Shown here one piece after another: positions 48,240 to 61,400 of a stretch of 64,000 nucleotides of DNA (positions within the stretch are counted from its first letter, which is position 1; every line of letters begins with the position of its first letter). The translations under genes were made by a program, and so were the position numbers. Source of the stretch: Casuarius casuarius (taxonomy: Eukaryota > Chordata > Aves > Casuariiformes > Casuariidae); assembly GCA_003342895.1 (NCBI GenBank), contig PTFA01000010.1:8251286-8315285 (forward strand), read 5' to 3'. Under the pieces are notes generated by a model, which was not told the DNA's origin, did not search any database, and saw only the letters and a program-made list of their open reading frames with translations.

Positions 48240-48600
48240 AGGGAGGAGGCCTTTGGAGAAAAGAAAACTTCATGGTAATCTACTAGAAGTCTTCAACAAC
48301 CTAAGAGGAAGACAAAGCCAGGCTGCTCACAGCAATGCATAGCTGGAGAATGAGAGGCAATGGACAAACTGAAACAAGAGATGTTCAGACTGGATATAAG
48401 GGAAAAAAAATCACCAGTCAAGCCCTGGAACAGGTTGCCCAGAGACACTGAGCAGTCTCTGTATTTGGAGGTTTTCAAGACTAGACTAGATGAAGTCCAG
48501 AGCAACTTGGTCTGATCCCATAGCTGACCGTGCTTTGAGCAGGAGGTTGGACTAAAGGAGAGACCTCCTGAGGTCTCTTCCAACCTGAACTGATTTTAAA
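48240..48600 (+). mobile_element. CR1 LINE 3' fragment, plus strand
   Basis: Sense CR1 signatures: ATGTTCAGACTGGATATAAG, CCCTGGAACAGGTTGCCCAG, GGAGGTTTTCAAGACTAGAC, GAGCAGGAGGTTGGACTAAA and GTCTCTTCCAACCTGAACTG. Order and orientation match the CR1 3' region. The 5' border is fuzzy (about 48230-48280). Near the tail, AGAGACCTC (48559-48567) and GAGGTCTCT (48570-48578) form a perfect 9-bp palindrome around CT, not part of the usual CR1 sequence. Inactive, 5'-truncated copy. Confidence 0.92.
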
Positions 48601-50559
48601 TTTAGAGCCATGGTCCTAGACAGATACTTAGGTTGGCTACTCTTCTCTTCTAGGTAGAAGTAGAAATGGTCCTTCTTGGTACACAAGCTCAAAACCCTTT
48701 TGTCCTTCAAACCTCTGTCTTTAAAAATCTCCTGTACTTGTTCTAGTGTGGTAACTTATGGCCCTGTAACTTTAGGCCCCCAGGTTCTATCTGCTGCTGA
48801 AGTCAGTGTCCTATTTACATTGGCATTACTTCAGTTTTAGTTGCAATCTTTGTTCCCTCACTGTCAATTAAGAACTTGCTACTTTTTTCTGGCCAGTAAA
48901 TCAGGAATAAATAGGCTGAACTAGATAGATGGAGATTTTCTTATCCAGTAGAAGAGATGAGGAAGGCAAAATAGAACATTGGAACTGATATTTCGGAAGG
49001 TGGCGGGGGGAGCTGAGTCACAAACGACTCTCAGAAATTTTGCGTGACTTAGCATTCCTTGCAGTACTTTAAAACATCTCTCGCTACACTGGAAAACATA
49101 GTAGTAACCAATAAACTTTTGGCTTGGCTCACTTTCTGGTGTCAGCATCAATGCCTTGCCTCCACAGAAATAAGGCACAGTTTATGTTGCTGGTTCTCCT
49201 CTGTAACCCAGAGTTACTCTGTGCATGTGTGCATATATGTGTGTGTATTGCCTGCTTCAGAATTGCATCAGAGTATATTATTACTATTTCCTTTTTGGTG
49301 GTGGTAACTGTGGCCCAGGTCTGTTGATGTTTTCTGAGGGCTGACAGTAGTGACCTAAGGAAGTGTGTGAATGAGCATCAGTAGCTGGCAGATGCATAGT
49401 GGTGGGAAACGTCAGGAGCACGTACGGAACAGGAAGACGCTGAAGAGCTAAGCAGCTGTAGTAAGTATGGGAGATGCTGAATGGAGGGGGAGCAGACTTC
49501 TGCCAAGCTGGGGGACAGGGAATCAAGGGAAAAAGGGCAGCAGCTGTATGGTGCATAGGGCTCAAGCTGAGAATGAGCTAGGATTACTAAGGGCCATCTC
49601 TTCAACCAGACACTTTTAACTAGGTCTCTGACGCAGAGCTGGGGATAGGCACACGGACTCCATAGGAACATACAACAGAGAAGACTTCTACACGCTTACT
49701 TTTTCTTCTTTTCTGCTTTTGAAAATGCACAGACCCAGGCTGGCTCATCAAAAGAGAAAAGCCAGTCTTTCCCATACACAAGAAGTACACTATTCTCCCT
49801 AAAATAACAATCCACATTCATCTAAGTAAAATGAATTATCCACATTAATTAAGAAGAAATATCAAAAGATCATCTGTTTAAATGTCTAATATAAATACTA
49901 TTTCATGTATGCCATGAAGATAATCAAAACCATATTTAACAATGAAAAGCACTTCAAAGTTTAGGCAGGGAATGAGCTATTTGTATTTTGCGTCTTAATT
50001 GCAAGTCTAGAGACTACGAGAGAGACTACTTATGTTGGCTTATACCTTTCCTATCAACACTATATCTCACTCATAAATGCTCATCCCAGCATCATCTGTA
50101 CTCCTTAGGGAAAAAAAGGGCTCTCCTCCACTAAGATATAAAACTAGTCCTTTTTAACATTGTAAGATGCATAAATGGCGATATTTCAGTCCTTAAGCAG
50201 TATCCTGATTTTCTTAAAATGCCTCCCTTGCTAGATAGTTACATCCACATTTCAACCCTACCACCAATAGGATTCAGTCTCTATCATCAAAACTACGAAA
50301 AAAATGTTTTTCTTTCCAATATCAAGGGAGACTTCAAATTGCTTAAATATAGCCAGAATTTAACTCATGATTACCAGTGATTATATGATTTGAACACCCA
50401 TTTATCAGATGTCAATGTTTTAGGAGAGACAATTTACTTAAACCAAGCAGAATACTCAAATCCTTACCCATTCTTATATCTGTCAAAACATAGAGGTATT
50501 GTAATGGCTCCTCTGTATGCTATTTCCAAGAGGATAGGAAAAGTAAAAAAGGTGCTGTG
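48601..50559. other. Non-coding unique DNA
   Basis: Minus-strand frames of 93 and 97 codons (49284-49671) overlap in different frames without domains. The left part of the hAT-like remnant listed next may begin near 50376 (CAGTGATTATATGATTTG), but this end is weak. Confidence 0.5.
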
Positions 50560-50645
50560 CACCCATATGAAGTTTCTAAAGAGGTTTGCATACCCATCTG
50601 AAAATGTTTAGGAGTCTGTGAACTAAAAGAGGTTGAAAAACCACT
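50560..50645. mobile_element. Right end of a decayed hAT-type transposon
   Basis: AGGAGTCTGTGAACTAAAAG followed by AGGTTGAAAAACCACT closely resembles the right terminus expected for the hAT family seen at 1841-2052 ('ggtccgcggactaaaaaaggttgaaaaccactg'). A matching left end is doubtful. No transposase sequence. Confidence 0.45.
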
Positions 50646-53600
50646 ACCCACATTATCATTTTTTGGAAGTCTGGTAGAAACCAGCTCAGAAAGTGAGAAT
50701 ATTGTTTCAGAAAATCATTTGTTTTCTGTGAAGGCATGGGAGGAGGAAAAGGAGAGAAGGCAAAATAACTAGCTTCCCCCTTGTAAGTGTTCCTCCTCTT
50801 GCTCTTAGGAGTCAGAAATGAAGAAAGAGTAGGAAAACAGAAAAGAGGCAGAGAAAGCAGGATGAAGCTGTTTCAAAGTCTAGAGTCCAAATTTTTATGT
50901 TACTTAGATCGCAGGCTGATTCTCCCCCTTCCAGAAAGCCAGTCCCTTGGACTCATTATGATGTGCTTTAAATGGCAACGTCAGCACATTGTATCTACTC
51001 AAGAAAACGCTGCAATGCAAACACTGCAATCTGATATCAGGATGCCAGGCTGACCGTAACCACTTTTTGGCACTCAGCATTTTTAATCAACAAAGACAGT
51101 TCTCAGTTTTTGCAAGGTTGAGTACTATTACACATTTGCACATTAAAAAAAAAAAAAAAATCTGGCCAAACAGTTTCAGTGAACTATACTATTTTTTATA
51201 ACAAAGACTATCATTCACATCCCTCTCTTATCACTGTAAGCTAGTTATTATCCCTGCCAGCATGTGCTGAAGTCAAACAATCTTCTATCCTTTCTTCATT
51301 CACAAAGGAAAGAAGAATAAAGAAAAGTGTCTTTCTGATAAAGGCATTCAGAATGACAAATGTCACCTGTTAACGTCTGTCCCACTGCCAGAATTACTAA
51401 GTTGGTGCAAAATTCTTTCTCATGTATAGTGACACAAGCTCAGCCTCTTTTTGTTACTGTTACATACACATAATACTATTTGAAAGCTTACCAAAAAAGC
51501 AGCTGAAAGCTGGATACTACCATCTCTGTAATCTAACCTAGGTTTAGGTGTCTCTGAAGGATGCTGTAACATTAGCTTTTTAATAATGCTTAATAAACAT
51601 GTAGCAACATCTATTATAAATGGTGGGTACCATATGCAGAGCTGGGTGGGGCCTTTCTTTACAGCAACTCACCATATGGTATCCCTATGAATGTGGCACT
51701 GATAAAAGTAGTCTATTGAGCCTGAATGACTTACTCTGCTGCTGTAGTATTAAATTACCTTCCTTCCTCTCCCCCATTCATTTGCACTAGGAGTAAAGTT
51801 GATTCACCTATCTCCCACAGCAGCTCCCATGTTCTCCAGCTGCTTGTATCACCAGGATTTAATAGACTCTCTTATGTTATTCTATTTGCATTTGGTTTGC
51901 AGTGTGTAGGCAGAAACAGGAGCAAAAAAAAATGGGTTTCTATCTAGAGAATTCACCAGAAGGGATGGATCCTATGTCCTTCCCTCAGCTGCCACAACTA
52001 TGAGGAGGCTACAAAATTTTTATTTGCCTAAAGATTCTTGGGTCAAAGTGGATGGTTATAATTCAAGCACCATAACATTTCTCCATTTTCATTTGCTTCT
52101 GTAGAGCACCTGATTTCATTAAAGAGATCACTGAAAATGGATGAAGAAATAAATAAATGACCTCTCCATAAATGATTTATTCAGAGGGCAGGTAACTTAC
52201 TCCCATTAAATTGGAGCTTATGTCTAAATATATAAAAACAATCTATTCTATGGATAGCATCTCTAATAAAGCCTCTGTTCCTGTCATCTTCCCCCTAGAT
52301 TGGTCTGGATCTACATATGTTTTTTTGGTGGCCATATGCCTGGGTTGACTTGACTGGCTGGCTCCTGTCAAACAGACCGGTTAATAGTCACATTTTGCTT
52401 TTCCTTCAGTAGAGGCCTTAAATTTAAGGTTCCTTTTTCACTAGTGGCTGATCTGTACAAAATACGTAAGAGCATCGCTGTACAGCTGTCAGTTTTGGTT
52501 GAATTTTACCATGAGTTTAAAGTTTTGAGGAGAAAATACTAACAGAGAAAAGACATTGATCTCACCTAGGACTTACTGGTTTAAGAAAGCAGACTAAAAA
52601 TGTTTATAGTAATAGTGTCCCAGTGTATATTCCCTAGGTATATGTATTCTTTCCTCTTTAATTTTCTCATCTAGCTTGCATAAAGAAAGTTACAGAAAAT
52701 GTTTCATTTTGATAGATAAGCAAATAAAATAATTCTCTTGATAATAGGTTTATTACTAGTTTTATCAAAATAAAACTTTTAAAAGACAAAATAAAATCTG
52801 ACTAAATCCCCTTCTAAACTATTAAAAAAAGTTTAAATCATAAAGAGATAAAAATGCTCAGGTATCTCAACCATACCTTATTAGGAATAAAATGAACAAG
52901 GTGACTTATTACAGCCACATCACTGATGTTCCCAGTTTTTTTATTTGTTTGTTTGGTTGTTTTTTTCCTCTCCCCTCTAATTCATACCATGTTCAGTTTT
53001 GGGCCCTAAACTTTTAAACATTTAAGTAGTATATAATCTTATCTACTCAAGAGGTTCTAATGAAATCAGTGAAGCCATTCACAGGAGCAAATCTATGTAT
53101 ATGGTTGGGTGCCTGCAAGATCAGGAGCTTAGATAATGAGCATTTTATGGCAGCAACTTTGTGCTATTTATTTTGACTGCTCAGCCACTAGCATACTTTT
53201 GGGCACTGCAAGACGTTAATCTGAACTTGTATTAAAAGATACTGGAAACTAGTGTGTGGGGCACCTGGAAATTTTAGCTAATCAAAGTTTAAATATAAGA
53301 TTTTTAGAAGCATCATACCAGTCATATTGCCTATGTGTCAGATCTCTTTTTCTTGTCTCTGTCTGTCTTGTTTGCATGGCTAGTCATTTCTGGGTTGAGA
53401 CAGTCCCACTTCTTTGTGCCGTACATAAGATCAGTCACTAAACAAAACTGTAGCAAAAACAATTAGTATCTGTTAGTAGAAGGTTACTCTGAACATACAT
53501 GGCCATACATGAACAAGGCCATGAAAAGAATTGAGTGTTTGATATACGCGTCACTGATACATCATCATTCTTGTGGGTTTTAGCTTCGGGACGAATGATA

Positions 53601-56600
53601 AATTTTCATATTTGTGCAGGTTTAATACAACAGTCTCTTGCCCAATATGAGAATTGCCATATTTTTACTGTGAATTAAAATAAAGAATTTGTTACAGATA
53701 CGATATTTTTAGAGCAAAACATCTTAGTAAAATATATAAACATTACAAGGAGTTATCAGATCCCACAGAAAGGCCGCTTGCTGAATCTAATGGCAAAAGT
53801 CCCATTGACTTCCATGGGAACAAGGTATCACAGAAACAGCTTAGCAGAAGTACTGTAGTATGTATGACTATTGCTTTATATCTTAGAAAGCAAAAGAAAA
53901 GAGCAAACAATCAGGAAGCAAAAACCATGAAATGATTCCAACTGCCTTTGCAACATAAACATGAAACATGGAGGTACACAGGCGAGAGAACAAAATACAT
54001 AGCATCCAGATGGTGAAGATGACTTGAGGCTGCAATCTCTAAGTAGCTGTCCCAGTATTAAAGGACTTTGAAGGGTTTGCATTTGTGGTGGGCAAAGTCA
54101 TATAACAAACAACAGCAGAAATGCTGGAAACTACCTGACAAATATCTATATTAAGGAACCCTTTTGCTGAACCAGCAGGAGCCACAGTGAGAATTTTTGC
54201 CATTTAAATTCCCTCATGTGGATGCAAACTAATTCTCGCACTGGAAATGAAGACTGGGCATGCATGGGAAACAGAGAGGCCACTGATGGGGGGCGGGGGG
54301 AAAGTGCTGAGCCACATCTGTTTTAGCTGGAGCACTGACAACAGAATTGTCCCTGGGAAGCCTGGCTGCTGTTTTTGATATCTTTATTCAGGGCAAACAG
54401 GAACTGAGCATATTGTATATTCAGGATAACAGCTACATGATCCATGTTGGATGAATGATGCACTGCAGACACTGCCCTGATTCCTCTTTTCAGATGAGTA
54501 AAAGGAACAATGAGAGAAATGCTACATGAGCATTCACAGATAGTAATTGCTTGCCTCATCATCTGCTGACAGCACATAGCATGACTGCTCGATTTATGCC
54601 AGTGGTGCTATGTTTTATGGCAGAGCTTGTGCATAGAATAAAATGATGCTGAAAACTGGGATTCTGTGGATTACATCACGGAATGTCATCTGGACCCTTC
54701 AGCATCCCTTTTTTAATGCAACCAAGCAGTGGAAGAAGAATTGAAAGAGAGTTTTACTTGTGGTGGAGATAAATAAACAGGTTATGGCATTTATTATGGG
54801 CTTTCTCTGTATTGTGGTGGTGATGTTCACAGAAGCCCTCTCACATTCCTTAAATCCTCAATAGCTTGTTGCAAGCTAAACTCAAAGGAGACTTTCTGTC
54901 TTGCTTTGACCAAGAATTTTTGTTTTTGTTTTGTCCAGCTCCTTTTATGTAGCTGGTACAGGTAAAAGAAAACAGGAGAAGAAATGGATGTTGCTTTAGA
55001 GAATCGGCAAGAAAGTACAAGTATAGCTGTTTGAAGAATTCCTGCGTACGTGGCTGACATAACGTATTAGGAAAGGCAGGAATGTCTGGAAATGGTTTGA
55101 TACTGGTTTGATGTCATGTGCACCATGGGTTAGTTCTCCCATTCTCAAGGTATTTCTTTGCAAAAAAGCACCTCATTTAGAACCTCCTTTCATCTCCTCC
55201 ATCCTGCCTAGCCTGAAAATGAACAATCTTGTTTTCAACTTTTTTTTCCAGTCCTAGTGGACCTGAGTTATACTGATGAAACAAAAAGATTACTCCTGAC
55301 ATGGTGCATCCTAGAATTTGTCATTAAAATTAAAATTGATCAACAGATTTCCTCAGCCAAACTTTGAGAACTTCCTTAGTTTCCTCTTTGAAACATTTTG
55401 GAAACTTAACCGAAGTTGCAATACAGTGACAAACACTCAGAGGTATCTCACTCTAGAAGGGGTAGCAGCTATGCTACTATTTGGTCCCAGACTTCTGCCC
55501 TCCCCAAAGATGTTAGGATAGAAAAGAAGGCATAACTAATTTTCACTAGCCAAGAGTTCAAGTCTGCAAAGTCTTGCTTGCTATGAGACTCACTCATTTC
55601 CCCAGTTACTTTACGCTGGCCTTTTTCGTGAAACCCCATTGCGGATACTGCTGTGATCTGCTAAGCAGCTGAGTCTGACACAGGGGATCATAAAAATGGA
55701 GTAAAGTTGTGGCACTGCACTATGAATGGAAAGTATGATCCTCAGATACTCAAACACAGGTGTAACTGGCCCTGCTCAAAGAGGAACTGGCCCACTCAAC
55801 TCCATGTCAACCAGAGACCTAGGACAGGACAAATACATCTTAAAGAAGAGAAATTTGAACAAGCTACAGGTTGAACACTGAACTGCTTGCAGTTATTCAG
55901 GTCCAACACAGCACTGTGCCTGATGTAAAAAGCCTGTACACAATATGTGCTAAGGCAGCAATCAAAATATTTCTTTAGAGCAATAAACACATAAAGTTCA
56001 TCAGTTTCTGGAATTTTGTCTCTCCCTCAAGTAACTATTACAATTTGCCTGTCCTATTCAATATATTCAGCTCTTCACTGCAGCCCATTGTGCTTCCTGC
56101 ACATGACAAGAATTTGTTCCCGCTTGAGAGTAATTGGCTTTGATCTTTCTCATTTGTGTATTTCAGAGAAACATAACAGTTTTGCAAGAAGAGAGTACCC
56201 AAGGCTTTTGGACTGCCAAACTAGCACCTAACTAAAGCTAATGAAAGAACTATCCACAGTCAGTCCAGGCTCAAACTGGACTATTGGAATGCAAATACAT
56301 ATGAAGATGACTGTACACAAGCCTCACAGCATTTTGAAACACCTGAAAGAAAAATAACTTTGGCATATTTCACCTACTTCTACCTCCTGCCTTGAATTTC
56401 CTCCCTTTTGGCTGGAGTTGAACTAGAGGGAGAAAGACTAACTTGGACTACAATAATATCACCCTCAGCTTGATGCTTATAAGTGATTCCTATGTGCTAT
56501 TTTTAAAATGGAGTTTGATGACATGTACTCAGCTAAAGAGCAAGCATGAAGCATTTTTGACTGAATAAAAAAAATAAGTCTATAAAAGAAAAGGAAAAAA

Positions 56601-57295
56601 AAGCAAGAAGTTTTCAACTGGTCATAGCACAGATTCAACTCACCACATTAGTGTTAGTCTTAGACTAAGGTAAGAGGCAGGATGCACAGTCAGGAACCAG
56701 GTGGAGATGGGTGTGCTCCTTTCAGAAACCACATGCTCTTAGCTTCTCTTAAATCACTTTGGATCCACACTCTCAGTGTATATTTTCTAAAGCCTTTCTA
56801 TTGATATCAATGTAACATTACAGCTAGTCCTGATCATTAAAAACAACCATGAATTGTTTTACATGGAGAGAAGAAAGGTTAGTGGGAAGGGAGTTATTTG
56901 AAGTATGGATTTAAGAAACAAATCCAAAAAATGAACCTTACTGGGGATAACTCATCAGTGCTATAGTTTACGTAGAAGAACTCCCTGGGTGGGGGAAAGG
57001 AATGGGAAGGAAGTGGAGAAGGAAGAAAAGGAATAGGAAATTAGCATCTGCTCTAAAACACTTCTGCCAGTTCTTCATCAGATAATGTTCTGTTTTTTCC
57101 TTTTCTTCTCCCTACAACTATAAGATCTTTGGGGCAAGCTTTTTATACGTGTTTGAATAATCTCTAATTCAGGGGAATGGGACTATAACACATCAATCAT
57201 ATTCTCATTATACAGAAGCTTTAAAAGCATTTTTCAAAATTCCTTTTTGAGACCTAAAAAAGTTCAAAACCTTTAACCAAATTCTGGGCAAATTT
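50646..57295. other. Non-coding unique DNA
   Basis: About 6.6 kb without a supported gene or transposon. A 16-nt poly-A run lies at 51145-51160 and a G-rich spot, GGGGGGCGGGGGG, near 54288-54300. Open frames reach only 88 codons and lack domains. Confidence 0.6.
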
Positions 57296-57370
57296 AATAA
57301 AAATAAAATGTAAGAATATTTAAATAATTAAATTTAAATAATTTAAATTAATTTAATTTAAATAATAAAC
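57296..57370. repeat. AT-only self-complementary tract
   Basis: Almost pure A/T with repeated TTTAAAT and TTAATTT units that make it nearly palindromic. Likely low-complexity sequence with easy strand melting. Confidence 0.7.
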
Positions 57371-58324
57371 TCTCAAAAAGTCTTCCTAGATTGCCTTGAA
57401 ATAGGTTGAGGAATTCAGGGAAGGGAGACACATAATCAAATGACAGTAAACTACTGTGGGAATAAATAAATTATTCCCAACACTCACTGATTAGCGAATA
57501 CCAATCTGTCATTTGTCCACATCTCTTTTACAAGGTTCAAAATGGAACAGCTTGGCTTATTTTGAAGAATTTCATTAAGTGCATTCCAGAATACATATTT
57601 TTAGTGTTCCCCTTCTTTTCCTTTCTTCTCATCCTTTCCCACACCACACTAAATAAAATGAATGCTATCCAGGTTGGGATCTCCCACACTTCCCCAGCCA
57701 CTTGTCCCTCCCCCAAATGTTCAAAACTTCCTCAACTCGTTTTCTTCCACAGTACTTCTGCTGCAGGTCTACTCCTCCACATGCCTAGGAAATACTGAAC
57801 AGAGGAATGCAAACCAATTTTAAGGAGATGTTGGCAAGACAAATAAAATGCAGTCAGATTTATCAGGCTCAAAAGTAGCAATTCAATTTCATGAAAGAAG
57901 AAGTAGGAAGCAGTGTCTGCAAATCCCAGGCTCTTTGACAGTTCTACAGAAAAGATCACCTCAATAGCTGTATCTCCGTAATTATTGCTTTATTGGAATT
58001 CACAAAAATAAACAGCTAACTTGCAATCAAACTCAGAGGGAACCCAGAAGCAAATTCTGAATTTCAGCCTCTCTCTCACTATTCCATTTCAGGGAGAGGC
58101 ACATGGATTTCATGGTTAAAGCCTGTGGAGTGGGAATGAGTAGAGCCAGTTTTCTACTTTCACTAAGTTCCAATTATCTGTTTATGCTGTCCCTTAGCTA
58201 CAGAATTTCATAGAAGTATGAGGTAAAAAAATGCACAGTAACATTACAGCAGCATAGATCTACTCTGCTTTGAGAACATAACAGCTTGGTGAGCATAGTA
58301 GTACACCACAGCATAAAATTTCAA
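57371..58324. other. Non-coding unique DNA
   Basis: A 78-codon plus-strand frame (57562-57798) and a 75-codon minus-strand frame (57732-57959) overlap. Neither has a domain. Nothing else recognised. Confidence 0.55.
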
Positions 58325-58455
58325 AACTAATGGGGTTTTATTATATAATGTAAACAAAATAATTACATAAAATACATATTTAAATTATAAAAATATACAA
58401 AATTATAAGTTTAAACACATTTAAATTTTATTTACATAATATATATAATATATTC
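58325..58455. repeat. AT-rich low-complexity tract
   Basis: Over 120 bp of nearly pure A/T with ATATATAATATAT and TTTAAATT units and no G or C clusters. Confidence 0.75.
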
Positions 58456-61400
58456 AACAGAAGTCACAGCTATGTTTTAAATAAGCAGGAGTATCTCTTC
58501 AGATACACAGTAATTACCAGGAAACAGTATCTCTGAATTTGTTAGTGTTATGCAGGATGCTGTATTATTTCCTTATGTTTTAAACCAGGTTTATTTAAAA
58601 TAATCTGTTGTTTAATGAACATTTTCTCTGTAGAGAAGTTTTGTCATTTTGGTGTGCTGACTGTCCTTTTCAGTCATCTGAGAGCTACAGCTCACTTGAA
58701 AAAAACAAATGTAGACAAAAGAAAAAGATGAAGAAAAAGTAGAATCGACCATACACAGAACACTTGGAGAGTCCAAAAGAACTGTGAAATGAATGCTGGA
58801 AAACCTATTATCTTCTACACTTCTAATCATGCCTAATGCATGATTTCTCCTTACAGTATATCCCTAAAGCTTTTTCTAGCCTAGTTCTAAATGTTTCAAA
58901 AGGTAGAAATGATTTCCTTTTTCTTACTAGACTATTCTGTAATATAAAAGGAAATATATCTAATGTTCTAATTTTCCCTAATTAAATTAAATTCTCTTAA
59001 TACTAGACCCTACTTTAGTTGCAAAATAGAGTTCTCCATTTTTGGTGCTCACCCTTCTAAAATAAGTAGGCTTTGGTCTTTTACTGCTTTCTCTTATTAG
59101 AATTGCCATCACCTAGCTGTTTTTTTTGTTTTTCTTTGAGCTCTCTGAAACAGGTCACCTAGAGGTGTTCAGTAAAGTAGTTTGATATTCCACATGAAAT
59201 AATCCTACAAGATTACTATATCACTGTTCTGTTTTAAGGTATGTGGGCAGCCTCCATTAGCTTTTTATACACAACTATAATTCCATTCAATATTTACAGC
59301 TTCAAAGTTTCTTCAAGAGCTACGATTTCTCAGGTTTCTTCTTCTTATTGAATACCTGTATTTTGAATTATTTTACCTTAATTAGCTTCTTACTGAAGAA
59401 AACACTTTAGTAAAACTTATTTTTAAAACTTCATGAGCAGCAATTGTATATACTAGAATAGCATCTATCCTATACCACAAGAGCAGCCATTGAGGAATGA
59501 TCCATAATTAAGTTGTTTTAAACCAATTACAAGGAGCATGGCCACATAGTAGATTTTTTTCTCCATGCTACAAGAATTTAAGGCAGCTTTGGGTCTTTTG
59601 CTACCATCTATCTGGGAAGAGACATGTACTAGGACGTAGAGTGTACAAACAGCAGGGAGAAGAACCTGAAAAACCATTCACTTAACTGACTTAAGGATCC
59701 AGTCTGCATAGATGTAGGACAGGAGAACAACTGTGACAACAGCCCCAAGAGAAACAAAATCTAAAGCCAGTGAAGTGTTCCTAAACCAGGGACACTATCA
59801 ATCCAAAGTTTTAGTAGTAGTCAGGAAGATGAGGAAACTATGGGCACTGATACCAGGTTCAGCGCTAACAAGGGACCTGGGTTTTCTCAGTGGCCATAAC
59901 AATAATACTTTTAAAAGAAATCTGTCACAAGGCACCAGAAAAGTCCACCATGGCTAACTTAGGCTGTAGAAGCCTATCACTAAGAGAAAGCTCTAACAGG
60001 CTCAATTCTGGAATGCATGGTTTAGAAGGACAAGGCTTTTGCCCATTGATCTCAGAGGTTTGGTCTGTTGAAGACTAAACCCATGTGCCTGCGGTCAGTT
60101 TGGCTTGCCATTGCTTATACCCTAACAAACTTTTGGACTTGAAATTGCTCTCTGTTTTTTTTTTTTTCACATCATCCTCTGCTCAAGTAGTGGAAAGGCG
60201 CACAAGATGCAAGGGGAGCAGAAGCTTGAAAAACACCAGAAAGCCCTCATGCTTCTATGGAACAGTCCTCATAGGATAACAGCAAAGGACTGTCATGCTG
60301 CTCAGTGAATCATGTCAGACAGCCATATTTCTCCTCTGTATGCATGCATGCTGCAAATAGTTGCTTTCCACTCATGGGAGTAGCTCTCCAAGAACATCTG
60401 TGAAAAATTCACAATTACATGCCTGAAACTAAGCTTTCTGTTGGTAGCATGTTGCAATCAACTTCTTTCTAAATAACATTCAATGACTGAAAGAAATCAA
60501 ATTAAAGGCACTTTTAAGATATCACTTAAATATGCCACAAGCTAAAAGAGGCACGTAATCAGAAAAGACTAAACTTGTAATTTCAGATGGTAACATTGCA
60601 TCTCCCTTAAATTAAAGTTTAGAACTTAAAATATCTTTCCAAAATGACTTGTCCTGTCTAAATGTTACAATCTTTACCACGAAAAAAAATATTTGATATT
60701 CTGTTACACACCTTGTGTGGAATGGAAGCTGCATTTCTGACCTGTTTTGTTTAAAATGCCAACTGTATTCCACCCTGTTCAAACCTGATCCCCAGACCAC
60801 AGGGGTTTCATACTTTGCTTAGCATGATATGTAAGAGCATGACGCGTGGTTTTGCAAGCTTCTCTGTATTCAAATGATCTATGGATGGTGGATGCCTTTT
60901 TGCAAACTTCCAAAGACCCTGATGACACCATCATACATCACTATAAACCTGACACAGGTCTTATTCTTCAACAAATATATTTTTATTTCTGAGAGGAAGG
61001 AAAGCTACCAGCTGGATCAGACTTGGCTTGGATTAGTGAACAGAAAATAAATTGGCAACCTCATTCTTGAACAGCTCCAGCAGTAAGAATTCAGAGAATA
61101 AAAATGCATGCCCTGAAACAGCGCCAGGTCAAGCTAGGCCTAAGTTGGCATGAAAATATGAGAGAGAAGTTGTACAATGTCTAAAAGTGCTTTAAGAATA
61201 AAATCCAAAAATGACCAGTCAGACAAAAAGCAAATATATCCACTGACCACAGTGTGAAATTACACACTGTATTAATGAGCAACGAAAATTAAGTTGGATA
61301 CATAGCATGTGTTTAAAAAAAAGTTCTTCCTCAGGACTGTAAGTGTTAAAGCAAGATTTAATTTCACAGCTTATACGTTAACAAAGAACACCAAGAGCAG

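Noticed and set aside
54288..54300. G-rich spot GGGGGGCGGGGGG as a G-quadruplex or SP1 promoter
   Set aside because: Only two G-runs and no CpG island or transcript signal around it.
59948..60078. Perfect Kozak CCACCATGG with a 43-codon frame
   Set aside because: Peptide unrecognised, no promoter or splice signal nearby, frame ends at an ordinary stop.
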